A stretch of 37,863 bases of DNA from a virus: IMG/VR virus record IMGVR_UViG_3300032053_000215, positions 1 through 37,863 of that record. One strand, written 5' to 3'. Below are positions 1 to 6,645 of this stretch, in pieces. The notes below the pieces were generated by a model that ran no database searches, was not told the origin of the DNA, and saw only the letters and a list, made by a program, of their open reading frames with translations. The position numbers and the translations under genes were made by a program. The stretch's first letter is position 1, and every line of letters begins with the position of its first letter.

Positions 1-1521
1 GACGCTGACTTCTTCGGAATGGGAGGAGCAGGAGCATCCGCTGGATACGGAAACATTGATGAGTTGGGCGGTGCGAGAGGAAGTAACGGAGATGCGTACG
101 ACGGGGGAAAGGGAGGCGATGCCCCTGATGGCGGGTTAGGAGGGCAGGGAGGGACGGGTCCTGGTTCTGATGGAGAGCCGGGCGAGGCTCCTGGTGGAGG
201 TGGCGGGGGAGGAGCAGACAGCTACGGTGGTCCGGGAACGGGAGCCAATGGGAAAGTTACCCTCACGTGGGATACCCACATTGAGGTTGACAGAACTCAG
301 GGTATCTCGGTTGGTGAAGCATCTCCCATTCTCAATACTGGAAGTCTTGTCCTCGTTGCGTCTCAGGGCGTTACAGTTACAGAGTCCCGACTCGTTACGA
401 TGGAGTGGAATGTTGTTGCCACCCAGTCTGTTTCTGTTGGAGATTCCTTCCCTCTTGTTGAGTACGACTCGGCTAGTTCTCGAACCTGGGCATCCCCCGG
501 TTCGTACTCGTGGCAAGCTCCAGCGAATGTTTACTGGGTTACCTCTGAGGTTTGGGGAGGTGGTGGGACAGGAGGAAGCGGTGCGTCGGCAGGGGGCGGC
601 GGCGGTGCTGGTTCTGGTGGGAGGTCGAAGGGGAAGTTCAATGTTACCCCAGGCTCCTGGTATAACCTCGTGGTTGGAAACTCAGGAGGGGTCTCTTGGT
701 TCTACGGTTCGCTGAGTTGCTATGCGAACGGAGGGAATGACGGGGGAGATGCAGACGCAGACCTTCCTGGAAATAGAGGAACCGGGGCTTCTTCTGGGTA
801 TGGAAGTTTGGGGTATGAAGGGGGTGTCGCAGGAGCTGATGGAACCTCGAGCGATGGAGGAAAAGGCGGTGACGCTCCTGCTGGTGGGTTGGGTGGGAAC
901 GGAGGCACTCCTGGTGATAATGGAGAGCCGGGGGAACCGCCGGGTGGTGGAGGCGGCGGCGGGGGGGACGGATACGGGTTTGGAGGAGAGGGGGCGGGGG
1001 GGAAGGTCTCCTTAACGTGGGATACTCACGAAGAGATTAACCGGACCCAGGGTGTTTCGGTTGGAGAAACCGGGTCGTTCCAACTCAGCGACCTCTTGTT
1101 GTCAACCTTCCAGAATATCTCGGTCAGCGATTCCAGAATAGTTCAGCTCTCTAGTGTCCTACTCGTAACCTCCGAGGGTCTCACTCTGAGTGAGACGGGT
1201 TCCTTACTGGAATCGACGCTTCTGCTCTCGACCTTCCAAGCTGTGTCTGTGGCAGACGTTCCGATTGTTTTTGTTATCCCGAAGGTCTGCATTCACGTTT
1301 CTGAGTCGGGGGTTGTGGATGTTCTGGGGGTGGATTACAGCCGGAGAATTTCAGTATCCGAGAACATCTCCCTGACCGAGTCCGCCAGTCTCGGAGGACA
1401 CGTTCAGGTCTACGTTAAAACAATCACGGGTTGGGTCCTGGTTACCGGGTACACGAAGCAGGATGCTTCGACCTGGAAAAATGTTGATTTCTTGGTTAAA
1501 TTAGAATCCGGTTGGTGGTAG
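1..1521 (+). CDS. Glycine-rich repetitive tail/fibre-like protein (5' partial)
   Basis: The frame is open from base 1, so the gene starts upstream; the first in-window ATG is at 19. The visible part holds two tandem modules of about 250 residues (period about 756 nt). Each has a Gly-rich stretch ending in GGKV(T/S)LTWDTH, followed by short beta-like units of the type ISVGE or VSVGD. The second module begins with W-x-APANVYWVTSEVWGGGG and a VTPGSWYNLVVG segment, the pattern of the glycine-rich domain in phage tail fibres and appendages. The Val/Ser-rich C-terminal half repeats LLLSTFQ-type units. Position next to lysis genes fits a virion appendage, but the exact role is inferred. Confidence 0.6.
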   Translation, partial: DADFFGMGGAGASAGYGNIDELGGARGSNGDAYDGGKGGDAPDGGLGGQGGTGPGSDGEPGEAPGGGGGGGADSYGGPGTGANGKVTLTWDTHIEVDRTQGISVGEASPILNTGSLVLVASQGVTVTESRLVTMEWNVVATQSVSVGDSFPLVEYDSASSRTWASPGSYSWQAPANVYWVTSEVWGGGGTGGSGASAGGGGGAGSGGRSKGKFNVTPGSWYNLVVGNSGGVSWFYGSLSCYANGGNDGGDADADLPGNRGTGASSGYGSLGYEGGVAGADGTSSDGGKGGDAPAGGLGGNGGTPGDNGEPGEPPGGGGGGGGDGYGFGGEGAGGKVSLTWDTHEEINRTQGVSVGETGSFQLSDLLLSTFQNISVSDSRIVQLSSVLLVTSEGLTLSETGSLLESTLLLSTFQAVSVADVPIVFVIPKVCIHVSESGVVDVLGVDYSRRISVSENISLTESASLGGHVQVYVKTITGWVLVTGYTKQDASTWKNVDFLVKLESGWW

Positions 1522-1535
1522 AATAGGAGGTAAAC

Positions 1536-2381
1536 ATGGTAGTAGTAATTGGAGCCAGCGGACTTCTTGGTTCCGAACTCGTCTCCACGGCCCCGTGTGA
1601 TATCACAGCTCTTACCCACAAGGACATCGAAATATCTGACTACCGGAGAAGCTGGAAGCTCCTGTCGGATATCCACCCCGACCTCATTATAAATGCGGCT
1701 GGGTATACGAACGTGGACAAGTGCGAGGAGGACCCTCAGCCAGCGTTGACGGCGAACATGGTGGGTCCGTGGTATCTCTCGAAGATGTGCCGTCATCTCA
1801 ACTGCGGGTTCGTCCAGTTCAGCTCGGATTTTGTCTTTGACGGGAAAAAGGGCGGTCCCTACCTTGAGGATGACAAGGTCTTTCCATTGAGCTGGTACGG
1901 GAACTCAAAGGTCTACAGCGAGCACGTCGCCCGGAAGGTTCCGAGGCACTACACCATAAGGACGGGCGAGCTGTACGGAAAAGGGGGTCTCGGGAAGAAG
2001 CAGGACATGGTGGATACCATTGTCAAGGCGGCTCGAGTTGGTTGGGGGAATGTGCGGCTTATCTACGACCAGTTTGTCAGTCCAACCTGGACCCGTGAGC
2101 TGGCGAAGGCTACCTGGAGGCTCGTCGAGGTGGCGGAGCCTGGGACTTACCACCTAACGAGTGAGTGGTACTGCTCCTGGCACGAGTTTGGGCAAACCAT
2201 TCTCAATATCCTGGGTATCCAGGGAGAGGTCCCTCGGGTGTCTCTTGCTGAGTTCTCAAAAGGCCGAGCGGAGCGTCCGGTGTTCTCGGTGCTGGAAAAT
2301 ACGAAGGCGAAACAGCACGGTATCTTTCTCCCACATTGGCGGGAGTCAATTCAGAAGTACCTGGAGAAGAACCATGATTGA
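1536..2381 (+). CDS. NAD(P)-dependent sugar-nucleotide reductase, RmlD-like
   Basis: The product has 281 aa, about the usual length for dTDP-4-dehydrorhamnose reductases (RmlD), which reduce the 4-keto sugar to dTDP-L-rhamnose. A Rossmann glycine motif GASGLLG lies at residues 6-12, the family segment NAAGYTNVDKCEEDP at about 53-67, and the catalytic YxxxK is Y121-GNS-K125. The ATG at 1536 follows AGGAGG (1525-1530). It overlaps the RmlC-like gene by 8 nt, so the two probably act on the same sugar nucleotide. RmlA is not seen, and an RmlB-like gene lies far away at 27991. Substrate could differ from dTDP-rhamnose; the fold call is firm, the substrate inferred. Confidence 0.8.
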   Translation: MVVVIGASGLLGSELVSTAPCDITALTHKDIEISDYRRSWKLLSDIHPDLIINAAGYTNVDKCEEDPQPALTANMVGPWYLSKMCRHLNCGFVQFSSDFVFDGKKGGPYLEDDKVFPLSWYGNSKVYSEHVARKVPRHYTIRTGELYGKGGLGKKQDMVDTIVKAARVGWGNVRLIYDQFVSPTWTRELAKATWRLVEVAEPGTYHLTSEWYCSWHEFGQTILNILGIQGEVPRVSLAEFSKGRAERPVFSVLENTKAKQHGIFLPHWRESIQKYLEKNHD

Positions 2382-2841
2382 CGGAGTCTTTGTCAAGCGA
2401 CTGAAGGTTATCCCGGACGAGCGTGGGAGGCTTGTGGAGATTCTCCGGGAAGACGACCTGGGGTTTCTGGGGTTCGGGCAGGTCTACCTCTCAACGACCC
2501 TTCCCGGTGTCGTGAAGGGGTGGCACAAGCACCTGAAGCAGATTGATAATGTTGTCTGCGTTCAGGGCATGGTAAAGTTAGTTCTCTACGATGACCGAGA
2601 GGACCTCGGTGGGAAGGACAGCACTCGCTGGGAAGTGGAAGAATTCTACATCGGGGTTCACAATCCTCTACTCATTCAAATCCCGGCGGGGGTGTGGCAC
2701 GGATGGAAGTGTGTGAGTCTTGAAGAGGCTCTCATTGTCAATATCCCCACCATCGCCTACAATCGGGAGAATCCCGACGAGGTCCGCATGGACCCGCACA
2801 GCCCGGACATCCCGTACGACTGGGCGAGGAAAGATAAGTAG
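2374..2841 (+). CDS. dTDP-4-dehydrorhamnose 3,5-epimerase-like cupin (RmlC family)
   Basis: The product has 155 aa from the ATG at 2374, chosen because it couples to the stop of the upstream reductase (8-nt overlap); the frame is open further upstream inside that gene. The cupin motif GWHKHLKQ (H51, H53), then VCVQGMVKLVLYDD and QIPAGVWHGW, matches RmlC-like sugar-nucleotide epimerases, where a His acts as the base. It is shorter than classical RmlC (about 180 aa) and resembles the epimerase-related or ketoisomerase subgroup. With the RmlD-like gene it could complete an epimerase-reductase pair acting on a 4-keto-6-deoxy sugar. Confidence 0.75.
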   Translation: MIDGVFVKRLKVIPDERGRLVEILREDDLGFLGFGQVYLSTTLPGVVKGWHKHLKQIDNVVCVQGMVKLVLYDDREDLGGKDSTRWEVEEFYIGVHNPLLIQIPAGVWHGWKCVSLEEALIVNIPTIAYNRENPDEVRMDPHSPDIPYDWARKDK

Positions 2842-3132
2842 ATGGACATCCTAAGTAAGTGGGAAGGACGACGGCGGCTGATTATCGGAGGTGTTTGGGT
2901 TGCTTGTAATTATTTGACTGTCTTTCTTCAGCCGCACATGAAGCTAGACCTTTCTCTCGTTTCAAGCCTCCTTGAAAAGTCTACCTACGTTGCTGTCATT
3001 GGCATCGTCGGGCTGACTGGAACGGATGCTGTACGAACCTGGTCTACGACCAAGGCGTGTAATGGTGGAGGTGAAAAAAATGGAGGTACGAATGTCAAGA
3101 TGGCTACCGACAGACCAACGAAAGAAACGTGA
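2842..3132 (+). CDS. Small membrane protein, candidate holin
   Basis: The product has 96 aa, starting right after the RmlC-like stop. A charged N-terminus (DILSKWEGRRR) precedes a hydrophobic segment at about 13-29, and a second lies at about 47-63; the tail is hydrophilic and Lys/Gly-rich. Two membrane spans plus location just before the amidase suggest a holin that would let the endolysin reach peptidoglycan. No family motif is recognisable, so this rests on topology and context. Other membrane proteins at 20264 and 33391 are competing candidates. Confidence 0.5.
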   Translation: MDILSKWEGRRRLIIGGVWVACNYLTVFLQPHMKLDLSLVSSLLEKSTYVAVIGIVGLTGTDAVRTWSTTKACNGGGEKNGGTNVKMATDRPTKET

Positions 3133-3286
3133 TGAGACTATCGTCAAGCAGAGCAAGGGTGGTCTCTCCTACACCCAAATAGCGGACCGCTGGGGGTTGA
3201 GGAAGCAGACGATATTTATTATTCTGCGGCAAAGTCGAGGAACTTTTCAGGAGGCAACATCATGTTCGTGCCAGACAAGGTGCTAA
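3092..3286 (+). CDS. Small helix-turn-helix protein
   Basis: The product is a basic 64-aa protein. The segment SKGGLSYTQIADRWGLRKQTIFIILRQ has the spacing of a helix-turn-helix of the kind used by resolvases and sigma region 4. The ATG at 3092 has GGAGGT four bases upstream; an in-frame ATG at 3080 is an alternative. It overlaps the candidate holin by 41 nt and the amidase by 25 nt. It might regulate the lysis genes or be a small DNA-binding protein of the packaging or early region. No direct homologue is recognised. Confidence 0.5.
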   Translation: MSRWLPTDQRKKRDETIVKQSKGGLSYTQIADRWGLRKQTIFIILRQSRGTFQEATSCSCQTRC

Positions 3287-3735
3287 TCCATCATTCGGCG
3301 ACGAAGGATGCCGGGACGGTTGACTGGCAACAAATCCGCAAGTACCACACGACACCGGAATCCGAAGGTGGTCCGAAGGGTGGCCCGTGGCGGGATATCG
3401 GCTACCACGGCGGGGTCGAGCTGGTGAAGACGGGGACGCTCGAGCACTACGAAATCCTGTATGGGCGGATGTGGAACCAGGCCGGAGCACATTGTCCTGG
3501 GCAGAACGAAACCGCCCTCGGCATCTGCTTCATCGGGAACTTCTCGCTGGCTCCGTGTTCCGAAGAACAGCTCATGGAAGGGGCGAAGCTCGTCGCCATG
3601 TGGACCAAGCTCTTCCACATCCCGCCGGGGGAGATTTACCCTCATAAGGAGTTCAAGGATACCGAGTGTCCGGGGACCCTGTTCGACCTCTCTGAGCTGA
3701 AGCACCTGGTCACGTACTGGCTCGCTTTTAAGTAA
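3262..3735 (+). CDS. N-acetylmuramoyl-L-alanine amidase endolysin (Amidase_2/PGRP fold)
   Basis: The product has 157 aa and no signal peptide, the size of T7 lysozyme. Zinc ligands can be placed as H10 or H11 in LIHHS, H128 in YPHKE and C136 in TECPG; Y48 in IGYHGG matches the catalytic Tyr region. The position two before the Cys is Thr, as in many PGRPs, rather than the Lys of T7 lysozyme. It would cleave the MurNAc-L-Ala bond at the end of infection. The ATG follows AGGAGG (3249-3254). It probably depends on the holin-like protein at 2842 for export. Confidence 0.88.
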   Translation: MFVPDKVLIHHSATKDAGTVDWQQIRKYHTTPESEGGPKGGPWRDIGYHGGVELVKTGTLEHYEILYGRMWNQAGAHCPGQNETALGICFIGNFSLAPCSEEQLMEGAKLVAMWTKLFHIPPGEIYPHKEFKDTECPGTLFDLSELKHLVTYWLAFK

Positions 3736-3769
3736 TCTCTCTCCTTTATATATAGGGGTAAAAAAACGC

Positions 3770-3799
3770 TTGACACCCCTCTACCTTCTGCGGTATTAC
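3770..3799 (+). promoter_or_regulatory. Sigma70-type early promoter P1
   Basis: A perfect -35 TTGACA (3770-3775) is followed after 18 bp by TATTAC (3794-3799). The -35 lies inside an inverted repeat, AGGGGT (3754-3759) and ACCCCT (3775-3780), which could be an operator. It sits in the only long gap before the early operon. Confidence 0.6.
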
Positions 3800-3879
3800 T
3801 TTAGTCGTGAAAAATAATTTCCCTACCTGTAGAATCTCGAGTGTACAGCTTGAGAAAAAAACACCCCTAAAAATAAAGC

Positions 3880-3908
3880 TTGACATCTCTACTTTGATAT
3901 GGTAATCT
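3880..3908 (+). promoter_or_regulatory. Sigma70-type early promoter P2 with extended -10
   Basis: TTGACA (3880-3885) is followed after 17 bp by TAATCT (3903-3908), preceded by TG one base upstream (extended -10). Transcription should begin near 3915. The sequence from the -35 to +1 strongly resembles P1, so the two look like a tandem duplicated promoter. A third ACCCCT lies at 3863-3868. Confidence 0.7.
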
Positions 3909-3914
3909 TTAGTT

Positions 3915-4272
3915 GACCCTCGGGGAGGGTCAGACAGCTCCTTGAAAAGTTAGGATGGTCGGACAAAGGCGGGGGAGGCCCCAGCCCTAACAGATTCCTA
4001 ACAGAAAAAAATCACTTGGAAAAGTAGGGTGGAGGCGACTGTTCAATAAACAGCTCCCGAGGACGGAGCTTCAATAAGGCAGTCGAGAATATAACTGAAG
4101 CCTGAAAAAACCAAAGTAAGAAGTATGAACTAAGACCTCGGGGGGCGGAACGGTTCGCCTCCCCATTTAAAAGCACGTTGAAGGTGACCTCGTGAAAGAA
4201 AGGCGGCACGGATGCATACGACTGCCGTTCCGACAAGTAACGAAGCCGGATACCTTGACGTGCTTTTACCTG
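3915..4272 (+). ncRNA. Highly structured untranslated leader of the early operon
   Basis: No gene is seen between 3736 and 4304. From the predicted P2 start, the RNA opens with a GACCCTC/GAGGGTC hairpin (3915-3931). GTTAGG (3949-3954) can pair with either of two CCTAAC copies (3986-3991 or 3997-4002). CGACTG/CAGTCG (4036-4085) encloses AGCTCC/GGAGCT, with TTCAATAA on both sides. A GC-rich hairpin spans 4140-4164. A long helix, AAAAGCACGT (4169-4178) with ACGTGCTTTT (4258-4267) plus AAGGT/ACCTT, encloses a roughly 65-nt branched domain. It may stabilise, attenuate or process the early transcript, or be a separate small RNA. The structure is inferred by eye. Confidence 0.55.
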
Positions 4273-4304
4273 GGGAAATCCCAAATCTAAAATGAGGAGG
4301 TCTT

Positions 4305-4625
4305 ATGATTATCGACACCGAGAAAGTTGCACGGGACATCGGGGCGTGGTACGAGGAACTTCTTCAGAACCTCGACACCGAGGTCAAGACGGAGTGTCTG
4401 CTTCTCGTCCTGCGGAAGAAGCTCCACACCAGCCGGGACAAAGACATGGAGGCCATCTTCCGTGTCGGTCAGCTCTACCACACAGCGGTTGCCTGGAAGC
4501 TCGGAAAGGTCCGAGAGGTCAAGGCCAAAATCCGGGAGAGAGAACAGGTCGAGGCGAGAGTTCGCTACGCAAAGAAAGTCATCGCCCGGAAGGAACGGCT
4601 CGAAGCTAAAAAGGAGGTCTTATGA
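4305..4625 (+). CDS. Hypothetical early protein, helical and charged
   Basis: The product has 106 aa and is the first gene behind the early leader. The ATG at 4305 follows GAGGAGGTCTT, an initiation sequence repeated at other early genes. It is predicted almost wholly helical, with a Lys/Arg/Glu-rich C-terminal half (roughly residues 65-106) that looks coiled-coil. No family is recognised. A host-takeover role is only an inference from its position. It overlaps the next gene by 4 nt (ATGA). Confidence 0.7.
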   Translation: MIIDTEKVARDIGAWYEELLQNLDTEVKTECLLLVLRKKLHTSRDKDMEAIFRVGQLYHTAVAWKLGKVREVKAKIREREQVEARVRYAKKVIARKERLEAKKEVL

Positions 4626-4981
4626 TTATTGAGGTTGTTCTTCTGTCCACGACGGACGAGGTGCGGAACGTGGATGTTCCGCAAGCGGAAGTCGATGTCA
4701 TCCACGCTCCGCTCGGAACCGTGGCCTACAAAGAGGCTCTTTGTGACCGTGCGTTCCTGTGGGGTCAGAACGACTTCCAACCACGCCGGATGCCTTCGGT
4801 CAGCGTGGGGGACGTGGTCATTCTGAAGCGGTCAGAACCGGATACGGACGGCGAGTGGCACGACCTGTTTCGTGTCGCTAGTGTCGGCTTCGACAAACTG
4901 ACTCGGGCCGAGTTTGAAGAGTACAAGAAACTCGGGAAGGTCAATCGAGTTCGGCACGCCTACGGATTCGGCGACCTGTGA
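4622..4981 (+). CDS. Hypothetical early protein
   Basis: The product has 119 aa, translationally coupled to the upstream gene by ATGA and preceded by AAGGAGGTCTT. A segment near residues 60-85 (SVSVGDVVILKRSE, then WHDLFRVASVGF) reads like a small beta-barrel, similar in feel to ASCH or PUA-like folds, but the match is too weak to assign. No catalytic motif or membrane segment is visible. Confidence 0.65.
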   Translation: MIIEVVLLSTTDEVRNVDVPQAEVDVIHAPLGTVAYKEALCDRAFLWGQNDFQPRRMPSVSVGDVVILKRSEPDTDGEWHDLFRVASVGFDKLTRAEFEEYKKLGKVNRVRHAYGFGDL

Positions 4982-4992
4982 AGGAGGGAAGA

Positions 4993-5529
4993 ATGAACAT
5001 TAGATTCTTCCGGTGTCTGGACTGTCTCACGGTCTTCACGGTTGACTACCAGTACGACCAAGAGCTTTGGGAAAAAATGGGATGTGCGTGCGGTGGTCAC
5101 ATCGAAGACCTGGGGATGGTCAAGCAGAATCGTCTCGTTAAGACGTACGAGACAACGCCCTGCGACGACAGATGCACCTGTGCTCTCGGCCCGGCGTGCA
5201 GTTGCTCGTGTGGGGGGCGGAACCACGGGACCATGAAGCTTATCAAAGTCACGCTCGACTGCGGTCCAGTCCCCCCGGTCAACCTCGGGGTCAAGAGCGT
5301 TGAGCTGGGCAAGGCGTTCCGGGACCTGTATGACAAGGCCAATGCTTCTTGGAGGAAGAAGTACGGAGCCATTACAGAGAAGAAAGACCGGGGTTACCTC
5401 CCTCGGCCTGAGTGGGATTTCTACTACGAGGGTCTCCTGCACCACCGAAAACTCTGGAAGATTCGGAACATGAAGAGGTACGGTCTCCGGCACAAACACC
5501 TGCTCAAATTCATCGAAGAGACGAAGTGA
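4993..5529 (+). CDS. Cysteine-rich putative zinc-binding phage protein
   Basis: The product has 178 aa from the ATG at 4993, which has AAGGAGG at 4981-4987; a GTG at 4978 is possible but worse placed. It has two metal-site candidates: CLDC with CACGG near the N-terminus (rubredoxin or zinc-ribbon style), and a dense cluster CDDRCTCALGPACSCSCGG followed by RNHG at about 52-75. I recall the second signature from other phage proteins of unknown function. The C-terminal half is helical and basic. It may bind nucleic acid through the Zn sites; no enzymatic motif is seen. Confidence 0.7.
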   Translation: MNIRFFRCLDCLTVFTVDYQYDQELWEKMGCACGGHIEDLGMVKQNRLVKTYETTPCDDRCTCALGPACSCSCGGRNHGTMKLIKVTLDCGPVPPVNLGVKSVELGKAFRDLYDKANASWRKKYGAITEKKDRGYLPRPEWDFYYEGLLHHRKLWKIRNMKRYGLRHKHLLKFIEETK

Positions 5530-5533
5530 TTTT

Positions 5534-5551
5534 GGGGGCCACGTGGCCCCC
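5534..5551. repeat. Perfect 18-bp palindrome
   Basis: GGGGGCCACGTGGCCCCC lies 4 nt after the upstream stop codon. It is self-complementary and GC-rich but has no T tract on its 3' side on either strand, so it is not a classical intrinsic terminator. It could be a transcript-stabilising hairpin or a protein site. Confidence 0.6.
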
Positions 5552-5560
5552 ATGTGGGAG

Positions 5561-5695
5561 GGCTTGTTAGAAGCGTTGGAGTTCTGGGACCCGGAGCCGC
5601 AGGGGGTGCGAAACCCCCTCCTACGCCACAAGTCGTAGGCTTGTTAGAAGCGTTCTGGGAGGAACGAAGACCGCAGGGGGTGCGAAACCCCCTCC
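5561..5695 (+). repeat. Tandem tRNA-sized hairpin repeat, two copies
   Basis: Two copies about 75-77 nt apart share GGCTTGTTAGAAGCGTT (5561-5577 and 5638-5654) and a longer conserved block (5597-5621 and 5671-5695). Each has a GCTT/AAGC hairpin and an AGGGGG/CCCCCT hairpin with a TGCGAAA loop. Copy 2 also has CGTTC/GAACG between them, giving three arms in tRNA order. Flanks pair crosswise: CCTACG after copy 1 with CGTAGG before copy 2, and GGGAGG before copy 1 with CCTCCC after copy 2. It fills the 254-base gap upstream of the gene at 5784. No anticodon arm or CCA end makes it a functional tRNA. Confidence 0.6.
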
Positions 5696-5706
5696 CTCCC
5701 CTCGAG

Positions 5707-5761
5707 CCTCTGCTACACCCTGAGCCAGAAAAGGGGAGCGAAAGCTTGCAGAGGGCGGCAA
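5707..5761 (+). ncRNA. Repeated three-way-junction leader RNA, copy A
   Basis: P1 is CCTCTGC (5707-5713) with GCAGAGG (5748-5754). P2 is CCC (5718-5720) with GGG (5733-5735), closing a loop that contains TGAGCCAGAAAA. P3 is AGC-GAAA-GCT (5737-5746), a GNRA hairpin. A conserved GGCAA follows P1 and can pair with GCC in the P2 loop. It lies 22 nt before the ATG at 5784. Copies B (6561) and C (7643) keep the fold with different bases. Confidence 0.75.
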
Positions 5762-5783
5762 TTCAATCTTATGAGGAGGTCTT

Positions 5784-6014
5784 ATGTCAATCGAGAAGGA
5801 TTTGGGCAAGGCGGTGGATTGGTTCGACGACATGGTGGCGTTCGTTGAGATGGTTCGGCATAACCCGCTCACCACGTCATCCTCCATCGTCGCAACCCTG
5901 GCCCACGACATGGGCGGAATCATCCGCAAGGAGCGGTGCTTCTCACCCAGAACGTCTGGGTACACGAAGCATCTCGAGCGGAAGCTCTCCGCAGAAAAAA
6001 AGGAGGAAGCATGA
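5784..6014 (+). CDS. Hypothetical small early protein
   Basis: The product has 76 aa. The ATG at 5784 follows TGAGGAGGTCTT and the repeated leader RNA copy A. It has an acidic N-terminal helix, a central stretch FVEMVRHNPLTTSSSIVATLAHDM, and a basic coiled C-terminal tail. No family is recognised. It overlaps the next gene by 4 nt (ATGA). The complex RNA upstream suggests its expression is specially controlled. Confidence 0.65.
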   Translation: MSIEKDLGKAVDWFDDMVAFVEMVRHNPLTTSSSIVATLAHDMGGIIRKERCFSPRTSGYTKHLERKLSAEKKEEA

Positions 6015-6226
6015 CAGGGAGCATGACCCCGTTCCGGGCGTGCGGCATCATCGAAGACTTCGACGGGAACGACCATACCGAAGAGGAGTACCTGTCGGCG
6101 GTCCAGTACCTTATTGATACTGGGCTGGCGTGGACGTTCCAGGGATTCTACGGACGGCTGGCAAAGGACCTGATAGACCAGGGCCTCTGCACACCGCCGG
6201 GAAAGAAAGGAAAGGTGGACGCATGA
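6011..6226 (+). CDS. Conserved small phage protein of unknown function
   Basis: The product has 71 aa. The ATG at 6011 has AGGAGG at 6001-6006 and overlaps the upstream stop. The core YLSAVQYLIDTGLAWTFQGFYG followed by RLAKDLIDQGLC resembles a small protein family I recall from many unrelated phages (YxxAxQxLIDTGxAWxLQGxxGR), with no known function. It is compact and helical. No catalytic residues can be named. Confidence 0.7.
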   Translation: MTGSMTPFRACGIIEDFDGNDHTEEEYLSAVQYLIDTGLAWTFQGFYGRLAKDLIDQGLCTPPGKKGKVDA

Positions 6227-6420
6227 GAGTACTCGGGAAGTCGTTCAAGCGGGAGTTTTCCATGAGGTGCTACCCCAGCAAAAAGCTCGTGGTCGAAGTT
6301 GCCAGAACCGAGAGCGGTATCCCGGTGCTTCGGCTGTGGGAGAAAAGAGCCAGGAACGGGAAGGTCGAGATTCCTCTCGAGACCGTTTACCAGCGGTTGC
6401 TGGTGGGGTCAGCCCGGTAG
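6223..6420 (+). CDS. Hypothetical small basic protein
   Basis: The product has 65 aa, coupled by ATGA to the upstream gene. The sequence alternates beta-like and basic segments (KKLVVEVARTESGIPVLRLW), resembling small nucleic-acid-binding beta folds, but no family can be assigned. It is the last gene before the tRNA. Confidence 0.6.
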   Translation: MRVLGKSFKREFSMRCYPSKKLVVEVARTESGIPVLRLWEKRARNGKVEIPLETVYQRLLVGSAR

Positions 6421-6436
6421 GAGAACGCCCTGGGGG

Positions 6437-6469
6437 ACCGGAGTCACGCCGACAGACCGTGGCTCCGGT
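6437..6469 (+). other. Stable hairpin upstream of the tRNA
   Basis: ACCGGAG (6437-6443) pairs with CTCCGGT (6463-6469), and CACG with CGTG inside, leaving a loop at about 6449-6457. It ends 5 nt before the tRNA and could assist tRNA 5' processing or folding. There is no T tract, so it is not a terminator. Confidence 0.5.
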
Positions 6470-6474
6470 TCCAA

Positions 6475-6548
6475 CTGGAGATGCCGGAGTGGTAACGGGA
6501 CGGGTTGCAAACCCGTATTCGGTGGTTCGATTCCACCTCTCCAGTCCA
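6475..6548 (+). tRNA. tRNA-Cys (anticodon GCA)
   Basis: The acceptor stem is CTGGAGA (6475-6481) with TCTCCAG (6538-6544). The D arm has CCG/CGG with AGTGGTAA in the loop. The anticodon stem ACGGG/CCCGT closes the loop TTGCAAA, with anticodon GCA at 6507-6509. The T arm is GGTGG-TTCGATT-CCACC. The discriminator base is T (6545), the normal tRNA-Cys identity base, and CCA is encoded (6546-6548). It lies inside the early operon between a hairpin and leader RNA copy B, so it must be cut from the early transcript. The several Cys-rich phage proteins here may explain its retention. Confidence 0.95.
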
Positions 6549-6560
6549 TTTATCTATCAG

Positions 6561-6621
6561 CTCTCACCACGCTCTGAGCCACAGCGAAAGAGGGGCCGTA
6601 AGGCCTGTGAGAGGGTGGCAA
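6561..6621 (+). ncRNA. Repeated three-way-junction leader RNA, copy B
   Basis: P1 is CTCTCAC (6561-6567) with GTGAGAG (6607-6613). P2 is CTC (6572-6574) with GAG (6590-6592), around TGAGCC and a longer A-rich loop. P3 is GGCC-GTAA-GGCC (6594-6605). GGCAA follows at 6617-6621. It starts 12 nt after the tRNA and ends 24 nt before the ATG at 6646. All three helices differ in sequence from copies A and C but remain paired. Confidence 0.75.
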
Positions 6622-6645
6622 TCTCAAATCTTATGGGGAGGTCCT

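Noticed and set aside
5534-5551. Palindrome considered as an intrinsic terminator
   Set aside because: No T tract follows on either strand.
5561-5695. Tandem hairpins considered as tRNA genes
   Set aside because: The T-like loop lacks the normal TTC, no proper acceptor stem forms within a unit, and no anticodon arm of seven bases is present.
5554-6117. Open frame through the hairpin repeat and leader RNA
   Set aside because: It runs through structured non-coding sequence and overlaps a better-supported gene at 5784 in another frame.
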